Assembly (NCBI RefSeq): GCF_002261425.1 | Contig: NZ_NEVJ01000003.1 | Coordinates: 3,286,001 to 3,350,000 of the forward strand | DNA: 64,000 nucleotides | Origin: Bordetella genomosp. 9 | GTDB lineage: Bacteria > Pseudomonadota > Gammaproteobacteria > Burkholderiales > Burkholderiaceae_B | Direction: 5' to 3' | In this document: positions 43,299-52,212 of the stretch, piece by piece | How positions within the stretch are numbered: the stretch's first letter is position 1 | How the letters are laid out: each line of letters begins with the position of its first letter | Translations under genes and position numbers: made by a program | Notes under the pieces: model-generated | Database searches by the model: none | Seen by the model: only the letters and a program-made list of their open reading frames with translations | What the model was told of the DNA's origin: nothing

Positions 43299-44678
43299 AT
43301 GGATACGCCCACCGTCACGCAGCCGCCCACGCCGCGGGTTTCCTCCGACAACGCCGCCGCCGTGCCCTACGCCGTGCAAATGGGAGATTTCGTCGCGAAT
43401 GTGCGCGCCGATTGTCTGCCCGCCCAGGTCGTGCAGCACGCCAAGAGCCGTCTCGTCGACTGCCTGGCGACCGCGATCTCGTCGCGTGCCCTGCCCGTGC
43501 CGGCGGTCGCCGGCGCTTTCGTCGCGGACAGCCGCGGGGGCGCCAGCATCGTGGGCAGGCGGCAATGCGCCGCGGCGGTCGACGCCAGCTTCGTCAATGC
43601 CACGCTGATCAACGGCAGCACGCACGACGATTTCCTGGCCAAGTCCCATGCGGGCGCCGTGGTCGTGCCCGCCGCGCTGGCGCTGGTGGAGGAACACGGC
43701 GGCACCGGGGCCGACCTGCTGGCCGCCATCGTGGCCGGATACGAAGTCACGGCACGCGCCTACCTGGGCGGCCCGGGCATGCTTCCGCGCTTCCGGGCGA
43801 CCGGCGTGCCCGGTGCGGTCGGCGCCGCCGCGGCGGCCGCGCGCGCGCTCCGGCTGGACGCCAGGGGTGCCACGCACGCGATCGGCCTGGGCGCCATGTT
43901 CGCGTCCGGCTTCGGCGAAGGCTTCCACTCCGGCACGATGGACGTCAAGCTGAACGTCGGATGGGCCAGCCGCAGCGGCGCATCGGCGGCGCTGCTGGCC
44001 CGCGCGGGCGCCACCGCCTCGCCCACGATCTTCGAAGGCACGTCCGGGTTTTTCCATGCCTTCTCCAATGGCGTCGAAAGCGCGCCGCGCACGGTGGAAG
44101 GCCTGGGAGAGAAATTCCTGATCGAGGATACGCTCTACAAGGAGCGTCCGGTCTGCATCTTCGTGCAGACACCGGTCGAACTGGCGCACCGCCTGGTTCG
44201 GCAGCATGGCTTCGATCCCGCGGCGATCGAGCACGTGCGCATCCATGCGCCGATCGCCACGTACACCAATCCCGGCTACCAGAATGCCGCGCCTTTCGCG
44301 ACGGCCCTGAAAGCGCGCATCAGCGCCCGTTTCACGGTCGCCGCGGCCCTGCTGGGTCGCCCTATCGACACCTACGAATACTACGACCGCACCGACGATG
44401 CGGACGTCCTGGCCCTGGCGGAGCGCGTGCAGCTGGTCGAGCCGTCCGCCGACGTCCATGACGTCCTCGTGCAGGTGACGGTCGGCGGGCATTGCCACGA
44501 GGCGCGCGGCGTCGAGATGGAATACCAGCTGCCCAGCCATGAAAAAGTGGTCAGGAAGTTCCAGCGCCTGACGGCGGAGCTGGAAGCCGGCCTGGGCGAA
44601 CGCATCCTGGCCGCGGTGCTGGCGATAGACCAGGCGCCCGACGTCGCCGAACTGACGCGGCTGCTGCGCCTGGTTTGA
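43299..44678 (+). CDS. MmgE/PrpD family protein (2)
   Basis: A 459-residue paralogue of the 2-methylcitrate dehydratase family, distinct from the copy at 34095. Blocks: HAKSRLVDCLATAISS, an NGSTHDDFLAKSHAG loop that fits an active-site region, AAIVAGYEVTARAYLGG, GAMFASGFGEGFHSGTMDVK and IEDTLYKERPVCIFVQTPVE. It lies 140 bases after gntR, with palindromes ahead of its start, and is convergent with the Liv-type binding-protein gene (7-base gap). Substrate unknown. Confidence 0.88.
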   Translation: MDTPTVTQPPTPRVSSDNAAAVPYAVQMGDFVANVRADCLPAQVVQHAKSRLVDCLATAISSRALPVPAVAGAFVADSRGGASIVGRRQCAAAVDASFVNATLINGSTHDDFLAKSHAGAVVVPAALALVEEHGGTGADLLAAIVAGYEVTARAYLGGPGMLPRFRATGVPGAVGAAAAAARALRLDARGATHAIGLGAMFASGFGEGFHSGTMDVKLNVGWASRSGASAALLARAGATASPTIFEGTSGFFHAFSNGVESAPRTVEGLGEKFLIEDTLYKERPVCIFVQTPVELAHRLVRQHGFDPAAIEHVRIHAPIATYTNPGYQNAAPFATALKARISARFTVAAALLGRPIDTYEYYDRTDDADVLALAERVQLVEPSADVHDVLVQVTVGGHCHEARGVEMEYQLPSHEKVVRKFQRLTAELEAGLGERILAAVLAIDQAPDVAELTRLLRLV

Positions 44679-44685
44679 GGCGACG

Positions 44686-45918
44686 TCACTTCTTGCCCGG
44701 CCATATCGGCTGGGCGATCGCCAGGTTCTCCGGATACACCGTCACCGGCACGCCGTTCTGCCACTGGATGATGGTGAGCGACGCGCCGACGCGATGCCCC
44801 GCATCGTCGAACTTCAATTCGCCGCCCGGAAAGTAAGGCGTGGGGCCTTCGTTCAGGCTGCGCATCGCCTGCGCCACCGATTCGCGATCCGCCTTGCCCG
44901 CTTTCTCCAGCGCCGCCTTGATGATCCACATATCGCCGTAGGTGGAGATCGCGTTCTGCGTCATCCAGGGTTCCTTGTATTCGGTCTTCATGCGCTGGAT
45001 CAGCTTTTCCTGCCCTTTCGCGCCCCAGTTCGCCACCGCCGACATCACGCCGTTCAGCAGCTGCGGGCTGACGGTGTTCAGCACGTCGGGCTCGGCGATC
45101 GCGATGCCGAAGGAGATCACCGGTATTCGCACATTGGTTTCGTTCATCTTCTCCAGGATCAGCTTGGCGTCGGAAATCACCGTCGGCAGGAAGAACACCA
45201 GATCGGGCCGCCGCGATCGCACCCGCTGTATCAGCGACGACGCGTCGGACAAGGGCGGGGTGAAGGTCTCGTCCACCACGAGTTCGAGATTGTTCTTCTG
45301 CAGCAGGCCGTCCTTCATCGCCTTGACCGAAGACAGCGATGCCGCCGTGTTGTCGGTCAGGATCGCCACCGTCTTCGGCCGCTTGCCCGAGGCCTTCTCG
45401 GCCAGCTCGAGGATGATGGGCAGCGCGATATCCGCCTGGCGTCCCGCCGTCGCCGATGTCTGGAAGATGTACTTGAAGCCCCGCCCCGTGATCTGGTCGG
45501 AGTACGACAGGGTGAGCATGGGCAGCCTGGCGCGCTCCGTCACTTCGGTGACCGCCAGCGTGAACGAACTCAGGTAGGCCCCGGTGCCCGCCACCAGGTC
45601 GGGATAATCCGCCACCATCCGCTGCGCCGCGCTCTTCGACTTTTCCGTCGAATCGCCCGAGTCGACCACCACCAGTTTCAGCGGCGCGCCGCCCAGCGAC
45701 TTGATGCCGCCCTGCGCGTTGATGTCGGCAACCGCCATCTCCGCGCCCATCCGCATGACCTGGCCCGGCCGCGCATAGATGCCGGACATCGGCGCGATCA
45801 GGCCCACGCTGACCGGCGTGGGGTCGGCGGCGCGCGCGGGGGCCGGCATGCCGGCCGCGAACACAAGCCCGCACAGGGCCGCGGCGCCGAGCAGGCGCGG
45901 CATCGTCAAGGTCTTCAT
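44686..45918 (-). CDS. ABC transporter substrate-binding protein, branched-chain amino-acid (LivK) type
   Basis: A 410-residue type I periplasmic binding protein. Signal peptide (MPRLLGAAALCGLVFAAGMP region) is cut near AARA. Hallmarks: VSVGLIAPMSGIYARPG, MGAEMAVADINAQGG, VVVDSGDSTEKSKSAAQRMV and MLTLSYSDQITGRGFKYIFQ. AGGAGGAG precedes the ATG. It is last in the order LivH, LivM-LivG fusion, LivF, LivK, after a 69-base gap. Members carry amino acids, amides, urea or aromatic acids, so the ligand is open. Confidence 0.93.
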   Translation of the reverse strand: MKTLTMPRLLGAAALCGLVFAAGMPAPARAADPTPVSVGLIAPMSGIYARPGQVMRMGAEMAVADINAQGGIKSLGGAPLKLVVVDSGDSTEKSKSAAQRMVADYPDLVAGTGAYLSSFTLAVTEVTERARLPMLTLSYSDQITGRGFKYIFQTSATAGRQADIALPIILELAEKASGKRPKTVAILTDNTAASLSSVKAMKDGLLQKNNLELVVDETFTPPLSDASSLIQRVRSRRPDLVFFLPTVISDAKLILEKMNETNVRIPVISFGIAIAEPDVLNTVSPQLLNGVMSAVANWGAKGQEKLIQRMKTEYKEPWMTQNAISTYGDMWIIKAALEKAGKADRESVAQAMRSLNEGPTPYFPGGELKFDDAGHRVGASLTIIQWQNGVPVTVYPENLAIAQPIWPGKK

Positions 45919-45987
45919 GGTCTCCTCCTGTTAGCCCGTTGCACGGGTCTCAAGGGTGTTCACTTATGGGTCTTCACATACGGGGCT

Positions 45988-46695
45988 TCACATACCCAGG
46001 TACGCGCGGCGGATGCGATCATCCGCCCGCAGGGTTTCGTGCGTGCCCGCCAGCGCCACGCGGCCGGTCTCCAGCACGTAGGCGTGGTCGGCGAACTGCA
46101 GGGCTTCGGCCACCCGCTGCTCCACCAGCAGTATGGTCAGGCCCGCTTCGCGGCGTATATCGATCAAGCGTTCGAAAATGAAATCCGCGATCGCGGGCGA
46201 CAGGCCCATCGATGGCTCGTCCAGCATTAGCAGGCGCGGCGACGACGCCAGGCCGCGGCCGATCGCCAGCATCTGCTGCTCGCCGCCGGACAGCGTGCCC
46301 GCCAGCTGTCCGGCGCGTTGCGGCAGCACCGGGAACCACTCGTAGATGCGCGCCAGGTTGCGCTGCCAATCGCGCCGTCCCGCCGCCGTATAGGCGCCCA
46401 TTTCCAGGTTTTCCCGCACCGTCATCGACGCGAAGACCTGGCGGCCTTCGGGCACGTGCGCGATGCCCAGGTGGGGACGCCGCGCGGGCGGGACCGCCAG
46501 CAGGTCCCTGCCGTCGAAGCGGATGGCGCCCGACATCGCCGCCACCGTGCCGGAGATGCTTTTGAACAGCGTGCTCTTGCCCGCGCCGTTCGGGCCGACG
46601 ATGGACACGAACTGCCCCGCGTCGACGCGGATGGAGACATCGTGCAGGACCGGCAGCGCGGCGTAGCCGGCCACGAGACTCTGGATCTCAAGCAT
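45988..46695 (-). CDS. livF: ABC transporter ATP-binding protein, LivF type
   Basis: A 235-residue ATPase. Walker A SIVGPNGAGKSTL, Q-loop VPEGRQVF, signature LSGGEQQMLAIGRGL and Walker B RLLMLDEPSMGL are intact. The ATG at 46695 (MLEIQSLVAGY) is 8 bases inside the end of the LivM-LivG fusion gene, so translation is coupled. It pairs with the fused ATPase to power the importer. Confidence 0.93.
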   Translation of the reverse strand: MLEIQSLVAGYAALPVLHDVSIRVDAGQFVSIVGPNGAGKSTLFKSISGTVAAMSGAIRFDGRDLLAVPPARRPHLGIAHVPEGRQVFASMTVRENLEMGAYTAAGRRDWQRNLARIYEWFPVLPQRAGQLAGTLSGGEQQMLAIGRGLASSPRLLMLDEPSMGLSPAIADFIFERLIDIRREAGLTILLVEQRVAEALQFADHAYVLETGRVALAGTHETLRADDRIRRAYLGM

Positions 46696-48724
46696 CCTTG
46701 GCGCTCCACTTCTTGCCCAGGTAGGCCTCGACCACGCGCGGATCGTGGGTGATGGAGGCGGGGTCGCCCATGACCAGGACTTCCCCATGGTCCAGCACCA
46801 GGAACTGGTCGACCAGCCGCACCATGGCCTGCATGGTGTGTTCGATGATGACGATGGTCACGCCGTCGCGCGACAGCGAGCGGATCACGGCCAGCACATC
46901 GTCGACTTCGCCCGCGCCCAGGCCGGCCAGCGTCTCGTCGAGCAGCAGCAGATCCGGTTGTCCGGCCAGGGCGCGCGCCAGCTCCATCAGGCGCAGTTGC
47001 CGCGTGGTCAGCGTGGAGGCGACCTGGTCGGCGCAGTCGGCCAGGCCGACGCGCCGCACCGCCTGCCGGGCCAGTTCGCGCGCATGCGCTTCGCCGTTCG
47101 CCTTGACGTAGGCGCCGACCTGCACGTTCTGCAGTACCGTCAGGCGCATGAAGGGGCGCATGACCTGGAACGTGCGGCCCATGCCGGCCGCGCAGAGCAC
47201 GTGCGGCTTGCGGCCCGCCATGTCGACGCCGTTGACCAGCACCATGCCGGTGTCGGGGCGCAGGAAACCGTTCAGCAGGTTGAACAGCGTGGTCTTGCCG
47301 GCGCCGTTCGGCCCGATGATGCCCAGGATCATGCCGCGGCGCACGCTGAAACTGACGTCGCGAACGGCCTGCAGGCCGCCGAAGCGGCGCGATACCTTGC
47401 GGACTTCCAGGATGGGAACAGCCGCGTCGCCGCGCCGCGCGGCGTGTTGGCGCGGCGCGGTGTCATTGCCGGCAACGGTGCCGCTGCCGGAAGCGGCATC
47501 CTCGCGGACAGGTGCCGCGGCGGGCGGCGCGCCAGCGCCCACGGCGGCGGCCTCGGACGCGGGCACGCCTTCGAACGCCATCGGCACGAAGGCCGCCGCC
47601 CCATCGGCCATGCCGCACAAGGTGGACGACATGGCCTGGCTCGCCATGCCCGCCGCCGCGAGCTGGCCCTGGCGCGGGGCCAGCGGGGGATAGCCGGCGC
47701 CGCGCGCCGCGTCGCCTCCGCTCGGGCCCGGCACCGCGGCAGCCGGCAAGGCCGCCGGCGCCACGCGGCCGGCGCCCGCGCCACGGCGGCGCAGATGATC
47801 GCGCACCTTCCAGAACACGCCCTCCGGCGCCGCCAGGATCACCGCGATGATGGCGATGCCCAATATCACGCCCTGTATGCCCGGATAGCGCGCGCCCAGT
47901 TCGGCGTGCAGCACCTCGCCCAAGGGCACCAGGATCGCCGCGCCGATGATGGGTCCCCACACGCTGCCCACCCCGCCGAACATGGCCACCGTGAGCGCCT
48001 GCGCCGACACCAGCATGCCGAACACCGATACCGGCGTCACCACCAGCAGCACCACCGCATAGAACGCCCCGGTCGCGCCGGCGATGGCGCCGCTCAGGGC
48101 GATCGCCTTGAGCTTCCAGCGCAGCGTGTCGATCCCCGCGGCCTCGGCCGCCGCCTCGTTCTGCTTGATGGCGATCAACGCCATGCCGAAGCGCGTGCGC
48201 TCGACACGGCGCGTCAACGCCACGAACAGCACCAGCATGCCCATCGCCACGACGGTGTACATGCCGGGGTTGGAGAACTGCATATAGGCCGCGGCGTTCT
48301 CCCGCTTCATCGGGAAGGTCACTTCCTGGTACCCCAGCCATTCGAAGACGTAGAGCAGCGCCAGGGGATAGGCCAGCATGGCCAGCGCGAAGTAGTGCCC
48401 GCGCAGGCGAAAGGTCGGCAAGCCGACCAGCAGGCCGGCAAGCGCGCCGATGGCGGCCGATACCGGGATCATCAGCCACGGCGTCAGCCCCAGGTAGATC
48501 TGCCCCAGCACGGCGGCGTAGGCGCCCAGGCCGAAGAACGCCGCGTGGCCGAAGGACACCAGCCCCGTGTATCCGCTGAGCATGTTCCACGACAGGCCGA
48601 AGCACGCCCACACCAGCACCAGGGTGAAGATCAGCTGGTGATAACCGTTGTCGACCCACAGCGCGATCGCCGGGTAGGCCACGGCCAGCAGGCACAGCAA
48701 CCACAGATGGCGGCGGCCGTTCAT
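46688..48724 (-). CDS. Fused ABC permease and ATPase (LivM-LivG fusion)
   Basis: A single 678-residue protein in which a LivM-type permease (about 1-312, about ten hydrophobic segments, SGYTGLVSFGHAAFFGLGAY) is joined to a LivG-type ATPase (437-678). The ATPase has Walker A IIGPNGAGKTT, Walker B PDLLLLDETLAGL, switch His IIEHTM; its signature is the degenerate TLTTRQLRLMELARAL. The joining segment (313-436, about 124 residues) is Ala/Gly/Pro-rich and probably flexible. I see no internal stop, so the fusion is in frame throughout. Usual LivM and LivG are separate 300-400 and 250-residue proteins. ATGA overlap with livH upstream. Confidence 0.93.
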   Translation of the reverse strand: MNGRRHLWLLCLLAVAYPAIALWVDNGYHQLIFTLVLVWACFGLSWNMLSGYTGLVSFGHAAFFGLGAYAAVLGQIYLGLTPWLMIPVSAAIGALAGLLVGLPTFRLRGHYFALAMLAYPLALLYVFEWLGYQEVTFPMKRENAAAYMQFSNPGMYTVVAMGMLVLFVALTRRVERTRFGMALIAIKQNEAAAEAAGIDTLRWKLKAIALSGAIAGATGAFYAVVLLVVTPVSVFGMLVSAQALTVAMFGGVGSVWGPIIGAAILVPLGEVLHAELGARYPGIQGVILGIAIIAVILAAPEGVFWKVRDHLRRRGAGAGRVAPAALPAAAVPGPSGGDAARGAGYPPLAPRQGQLAAAGMASQAMSSTLCGMADGAAAFVPMAFEGVPASEAAAVGAGAPPAAAPVREDAASGSGTVAGNDTAPRQHAARRGDAAVPILEVRKVSRRFGGLQAVRDVSFSVRRGMILGIIGPNGAGKTTLFNLLNGFLRPDTGMVLVNGVDMAGRKPHVLCAAGMGRTFQVMRPFMRLTVLQNVQVGAYVKANGEAHARELARQAVRRVGLADCADQVASTLTTRQLRLMELARALAGQPDLLLLDETLAGLGAGEVDDVLAVIRSLSRDGVTIVIIEHTMQAMVRLVDQFLVLDHGEVLVMGDPASITHDPRVVEAYLGKKWSAKDA

Positions 48725-49683
48725 GTCCGCTCCGCGACGCGGCCGAACAGGCCCTGCGGGCGCAGGGTGACGATCAGCAGGAAGAACACGAAGATGGCGG
48801 CATTCTGCAATTGCGTCGGCAACACCAGCGCCGACAGCTGTTGCACCAGCCCGATCACCATGCCGCCCCAGAACGCGCCGGAAATGCTGCCCATGCCGCC
48901 CAGGACCACGCCCGCGTACATGATGATGACGAACTCCAGTCCGACGAAGGGATGGAAGGGAAAATTGGTGGCGAGCAATCCGCCCGACAAGGCGGTGACG
49001 CAGGTCCCGAGCGCGAAGGCGATGCGATAGGCGCGATTGACGTCTATCCCCATGTACGAGGCGGCCACCGGATTATCGGCGGCGGCGCGCAGGGACTTGC
49101 CCAGCCGTGTCCGGTTGACCAGCGCGACCAGCAACAGGATGGTGCCCACCGAAATCAGCGCCGCGATCCCGCGCCCCTTGTTGACGAAGACGCTGACGAA
49201 GTCGCCCCACAGCGGGCCGATTTCCCAGGCGCTGCTGGATACCGACGTACGTATCGACACCAGCTGCGGCCCGAAGACCATCATGCCGCCGTTCTGCAGG
49301 ATCAGTGCGATGCCCAGGGTCAGGATCAGCTGCGCGTAGTGGCCCTCGCCTTCCAGCGCGGCGGTGCGTCCGCCGGTGACCCGCGAGATCAGCAGCCGAT
49401 GCGCCAGGTAGCCCACCGCGAACATGACCGGGACCGTCAACAGGATGGACAGGTAGGCGCCCAGCGCCGATCCGGCCAGCACGTGCGCGCCCAGCGCGAT
49501 GAAAAAGAAGTAGGCCACGTACATGCCCAGCATCATGAAATCGCCCTGGGCGAAGTTGATGACGCGCATGATCCCGAAGATCATGGCCAAGCCCACGCAC
49601 ATCAGGCCGTACAGCGCGCCGACCAGCACGCCAGCCGCCAGCGCCTGCAGAAAGGCCTCCAGCTGTATCTGCAATTCCGTCAT
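48721..49683 (-). CDS. livH: ABC transporter permease, LivH type
   Basis: A 320-residue permease with about eight hydrophobic segments. Landmarks: GALYGLMCVGLAMIFGIMRV, INFAQGDFMMLGMYVAYF, RAAADNPVAASYMGIDVNR, and a C-terminal LRPQGLFGR. The ATG at 49683 (MTELQIQL) follows AGGGAG. It starts the Liv-type operon; the stop overlaps the start of the fused gene. The SDR gene ends 57 bases upstream, so it may be part of the same transcript. Confidence 0.93.
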   Translation of the reverse strand: MTELQIQLEAFLQALAAGVLVGALYGLMCVGLAMIFGIMRVINFAQGDFMMLGMYVAYFFFIALGAHVLAGSALGAYLSILLTVPVMFAVGYLAHRLLISRVTGGRTAALEGEGHYAQLILTLGIALILQNGGMMVFGPQLVSIRTSVSSSAWEIGPLWGDFVSVFVNKGRGIAALISVGTILLLVALVNRTRLGKSLRAAADNPVAASYMGIDVNRAYRIAFALGTCVTALSGGLLATNFPFHPFVGLEFVIIMYAGVVLGGMGSISGAFWGGMVIGLVQQLSALVLPTQLQNAAIFVFFLLIVTLRPQGLFGRVAERT

Positions 49684-49740
49684 CGCGTCTCCCTGGCGCA
49701 ACGCCCGTATCCGCCCCTCGGCCTTCGCGGCCGGCCGGTA

Positions 49741-50484
49741 TCAGTAGCCGCTGATCGTCAGCGCGCCGTCCACCTTCAGGGTCACGCCCGCCACCGTGGC
49801 GCTTTCCTCCGACGCCAGGAATACCGCGGCCGCGGCGATCTCCGGGCCGGTGGGCAGGCGCTTGAGCGGCGTCTTCTGGCGCCGGGTTTCCCAGCCCTGC
49901 GCATCGATGACCGAACTGGCGCCCGGCGTGACGACCGGGCCAGGGGCCAGGGCATTGACCCGGATGCCGTATGCGCCCAGCTCCACCGCCTGCTGGCGCG
50001 TGAGCGTGTCCAACGCGCCCTTGATGGCGCTGTAGACGGCGGCATGCTTGATGGCGATGGAGACCGCCACCGACGACAGGTTGATCACCGCGCCGCCACC
50101 CCGGGCGATGAGATGCGGCGTCGCGGCCTGCAGGCTCCAGAAGGCGCCCTTGAGGCCGACGTCCAGCATCCTGTCGACGACGTCTTCCGGCATATCGACC
50201 AGCGGGCCGTAATGAAAATACGCGGCGTTGTTCACCAGCACGTCCAGCCCGCCCTGGCGCGCCGCATAGCCCCCGATGACGTCCAGCACGGCTGCACGGT
50301 CCGCCACGTTGCAGGCCAACGCCTCGGCGCCCGGCGTTTCCGCCACGGCCTGCGCCAGGAGATCGGCGTTGTAGTCCAGCATGCCGACGCGGGCGCCCTC
50401 ATGCGCATAGGCCTGGGCGATCGCCCTGCCTATGCCCCCGGCCGCTCCCGTGACCACCGCAACCTTGCCCTGAAGTCTTCCCAT
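49741..50484 (-). CDS. SDR family oxidoreductase
   Basis: A classical short-chain dehydrogenase, 247 residues. GAAGGIGRA at the cofactor site, NNAAYFHYGP, catalytic Ser in NLSSVAV, YSAIK with Tyr and Lys, and RVNALAPGPV are visible. I start at 50484 because GGAG lies 8 bases upstream; an ATG 12 bases earlier is possible. Divergent from the gtrII-like gene across a 198-base region with a strong palindrome. Followed by the Liv-type operon, so it may act on the imported compound. Confidence 0.9.
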   Translation of the reverse strand: MGRLQGKVAVVTGAAGGIGRAIAQAYAHEGARVGMLDYNADLLAQAVAETPGAEALACNVADRAAVLDVIGGYAARQGGLDVLVNNAAYFHYGPLVDMPEDVVDRMLDVGLKGAFWSLQAATPHLIARGGGAVINLSSVAVSIAIKHAAVYSAIKGALDTLTRQQAVELGAYGIRVNALAPGPVVTPGASSVIDAQGWETRRQKTPLKRLPTGPEIAAAAVFLASEESATVAGVTLKVDGALTISGY

Positions 50485-50532
50485 GTCCCGCTCCATTGCC
50501 TTCGGTGCTGCCGGCGTTTACTTATCGTATTA

Positions 50533-50558
50533 GAGAATGATTGTATTATTGCATTCTC
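50533..50558. promoter_or_regulatory. Operator-like palindrome upstream of the SDR gene
   Basis: GAGAATG / CATTCTC (50533-50539 and 50552-50558) around a 12-base, almost pure AT core (ATTGTATTATTG). It is 49 bases upstream of the SDR start and stands out sharply from the GC-rich surroundings, a typical position for a repressor of the SDR/Liv transcript. Confidence 0.55.
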
Positions 50559-50682
50559 GTTTTCACAATGGGCCGTCCGGGCCAGAAATGGCGGACACGC
50601 CGAACATCTACACCTGACCAACGCCCGCTCTGCTCTAATTGCTGCCGTTTCGTGACACGTCGCCATCCACCGCGCAGGCAGC

Positions 50683-52197
50683 ATGCATCCCACCGCAACC
50701 TCCCCATCCCGCCAGAAGGTCTTCATCGCGGCCGCGCTGCTGTACGGCCTGGCCATGTATCCCATCCTGCACGCCGATCGCTACTACATCGACGACCTGG
50801 GCCGCGCGCGCTCGGGCTACCTTGGCTGGACCACCGACGGCCGCCCGCTGTCCAACCTGGTGGTGGAAACCCTGAACCTGGGCGCCCCCATCTCCGACCT
50901 GTCCCCCCTGCCTCAGTTGCTGGCCGTGCTGCTGCTGGCCTGGCTGGCCGTCACCCTGGCGCGGAAGTTCGCCATCCCCGGCACCTGGCGCGCCCCGCTG
51001 ATACTGGCGCCCCTGGTCGTCAATCCCTTCTTCCTGGAGAACCTGTCGTACAAGTTCGACGTCCTGCCCATGACGCTGGCCACCGTCCTGGCCGGGATCG
51101 CGGTGACCGCCATCCCGCCGACCCCGCGCCGGATCGTGCCGGGCGCGCTGGCCTTGCTGGCGACGCTATCCCTGTATCAGCCGGCGCTGAACGTCTTCCT
51201 GGTTTTCACGATCGCGGAATTCGTCATGGGGCAGCGCGACCTGCAGCCGGCGCGCCGCCTGGCCGGCGTCCTGGCGGCGCGCGTCGCGCAGCTGGTGCTG
51301 GCGCTGATCGCCTACAAGGGCGTGATCGCGGCCACCGTCAACGGCCACTACGCGACCGCGCACGGCGCCATCGCGCCGATCGGCATGCTGCCCGCCACCG
51401 CCTGGCACAACCTGCTGTCCTTCTGGCGCTACGTCACGGGCCTGCTGCCGGGCCTCTGGTCCAAGCCGCTGCTGGTCTTCATCGCGGCCGGCGCGCTGGC
51501 CAGCGTGTACTGGGCGGTGCGCTATCTGGTCGTGGGCTGGCGCGCGGCGCCGGTCGCCGCCAGGCTCGGCATGGCCGCATGCGCCGTACTGCTGCCCCCG
51601 GCGCTGGCGATCGCCGCCTGGGGGCCCATGCTGGCGCTGGCGCTGCCGGTGTACGCGCCCCGGGTGGCCATCGGTTTCGGTGCGCTGGGCGCGGCCAGCC
51701 TGCTGTTCGTCTGGGCCGCCCTGCAGCGCGTGCGCATCAAGCCGTCCTGGCAGGTCGCCGCCGTGGCGGTGCCCGTCTACGGGCTGTTCACCTTCTGTTT
51801 CGTGTACGGCAATTCGCTCAAGCTGCAGAAGGACTATGAAAACCGCGTGGCGGCGGAGATCGCCGCGGACCTGAGCCGCGTCAGTGCCGGACACGCCATC
51901 GCCGCCTACACTTTGGAAGGCAGCCTGGGCCACCCCGTGGTGGTGCGGCACACGCTGCGCAAGTACCCGCTGATCGACACCCTGGTGCCCGTGTACCTGA
52001 CCCAGGGATGGGGCTGGGCCCATGAGGAACTGCAGCATTTCGGCGTGGACCTGCCGTTCCGGCTGTCCGCGCCGGGCGCGGCGCCGGACGCAACGTCGAC
52101 GGCGGCCGCGAGCCGGCCCGCGATCGTCGTGGCGCGCGACTATCGCATCTACCTGGAAGGGGACTTGGCCATCGTCGCCTTCCTGCCTTCATCCTGA
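50683..52197 (+). CDS. GtrII-like glucosyltransferase domain membrane protein
   Basis: A 504-residue polytopic membrane protein of the glucosyltransferase-domain (GtrII-type) family that in phages and enterobacteria glucosylates O-antigen. The conserved periplasmic catalytic loop near the N-terminus is present as RYYIDDLGRA (residues 33-42) and SNLVVETLNLG follows. Ten or more hydrophobic segments span 70-390; a soluble C-terminal part lies in the periplasm. No gtrA flippase or gtrB bactoprenol glucosyltransferase is adjacent, unlike phage gtr clusters. It probably decorates surface glycan. Confidence 0.8.
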   Translation: MHPTATSPSRQKVFIAAALLYGLAMYPILHADRYYIDDLGRARSGYLGWTTDGRPLSNLVVETLNLGAPISDLSPLPQLLAVLLLAWLAVTLARKFAIPGTWRAPLILAPLVVNPFFLENLSYKFDVLPMTLATVLAGIAVTAIPPTPRRIVPGALALLATLSLYQPALNVFLVFTIAEFVMGQRDLQPARRLAGVLAARVAQLVLALIAYKGVIAATVNGHYATAHGAIAPIGMLPATAWHNLLSFWRYVTGLLPGLWSKPLLVFIAAGALASVYWAVRYLVVGWRAAPVAARLGMAACAVLLPPALAIAAWGPMLALALPVYAPRVAIGFGALGAASLLFVWAALQRVRIKPSWQVAAVAVPVYGLFTFCFVYGNSLKLQKDYENRVAAEIAADLSRVSAGHAIAAYTLEGSLGHPVVVRHTLRKYPLIDTLVPVYLTQGWGWAHEELQHFGVDLPFRLSAPGAAPDATSTAAASRPAIVVARDYRIYLEGDLAIVAFLPSS

Positions 52198-52212
52198 TCC
52201 AGCGGTGGCGCC

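Noticed and set aside
46745..49030. 761-codon plus-strand frame opposite the LivM-LivG fusion
   Set aside because: Antisense shadow; the minus-strand frame has Walker and permease motifs.
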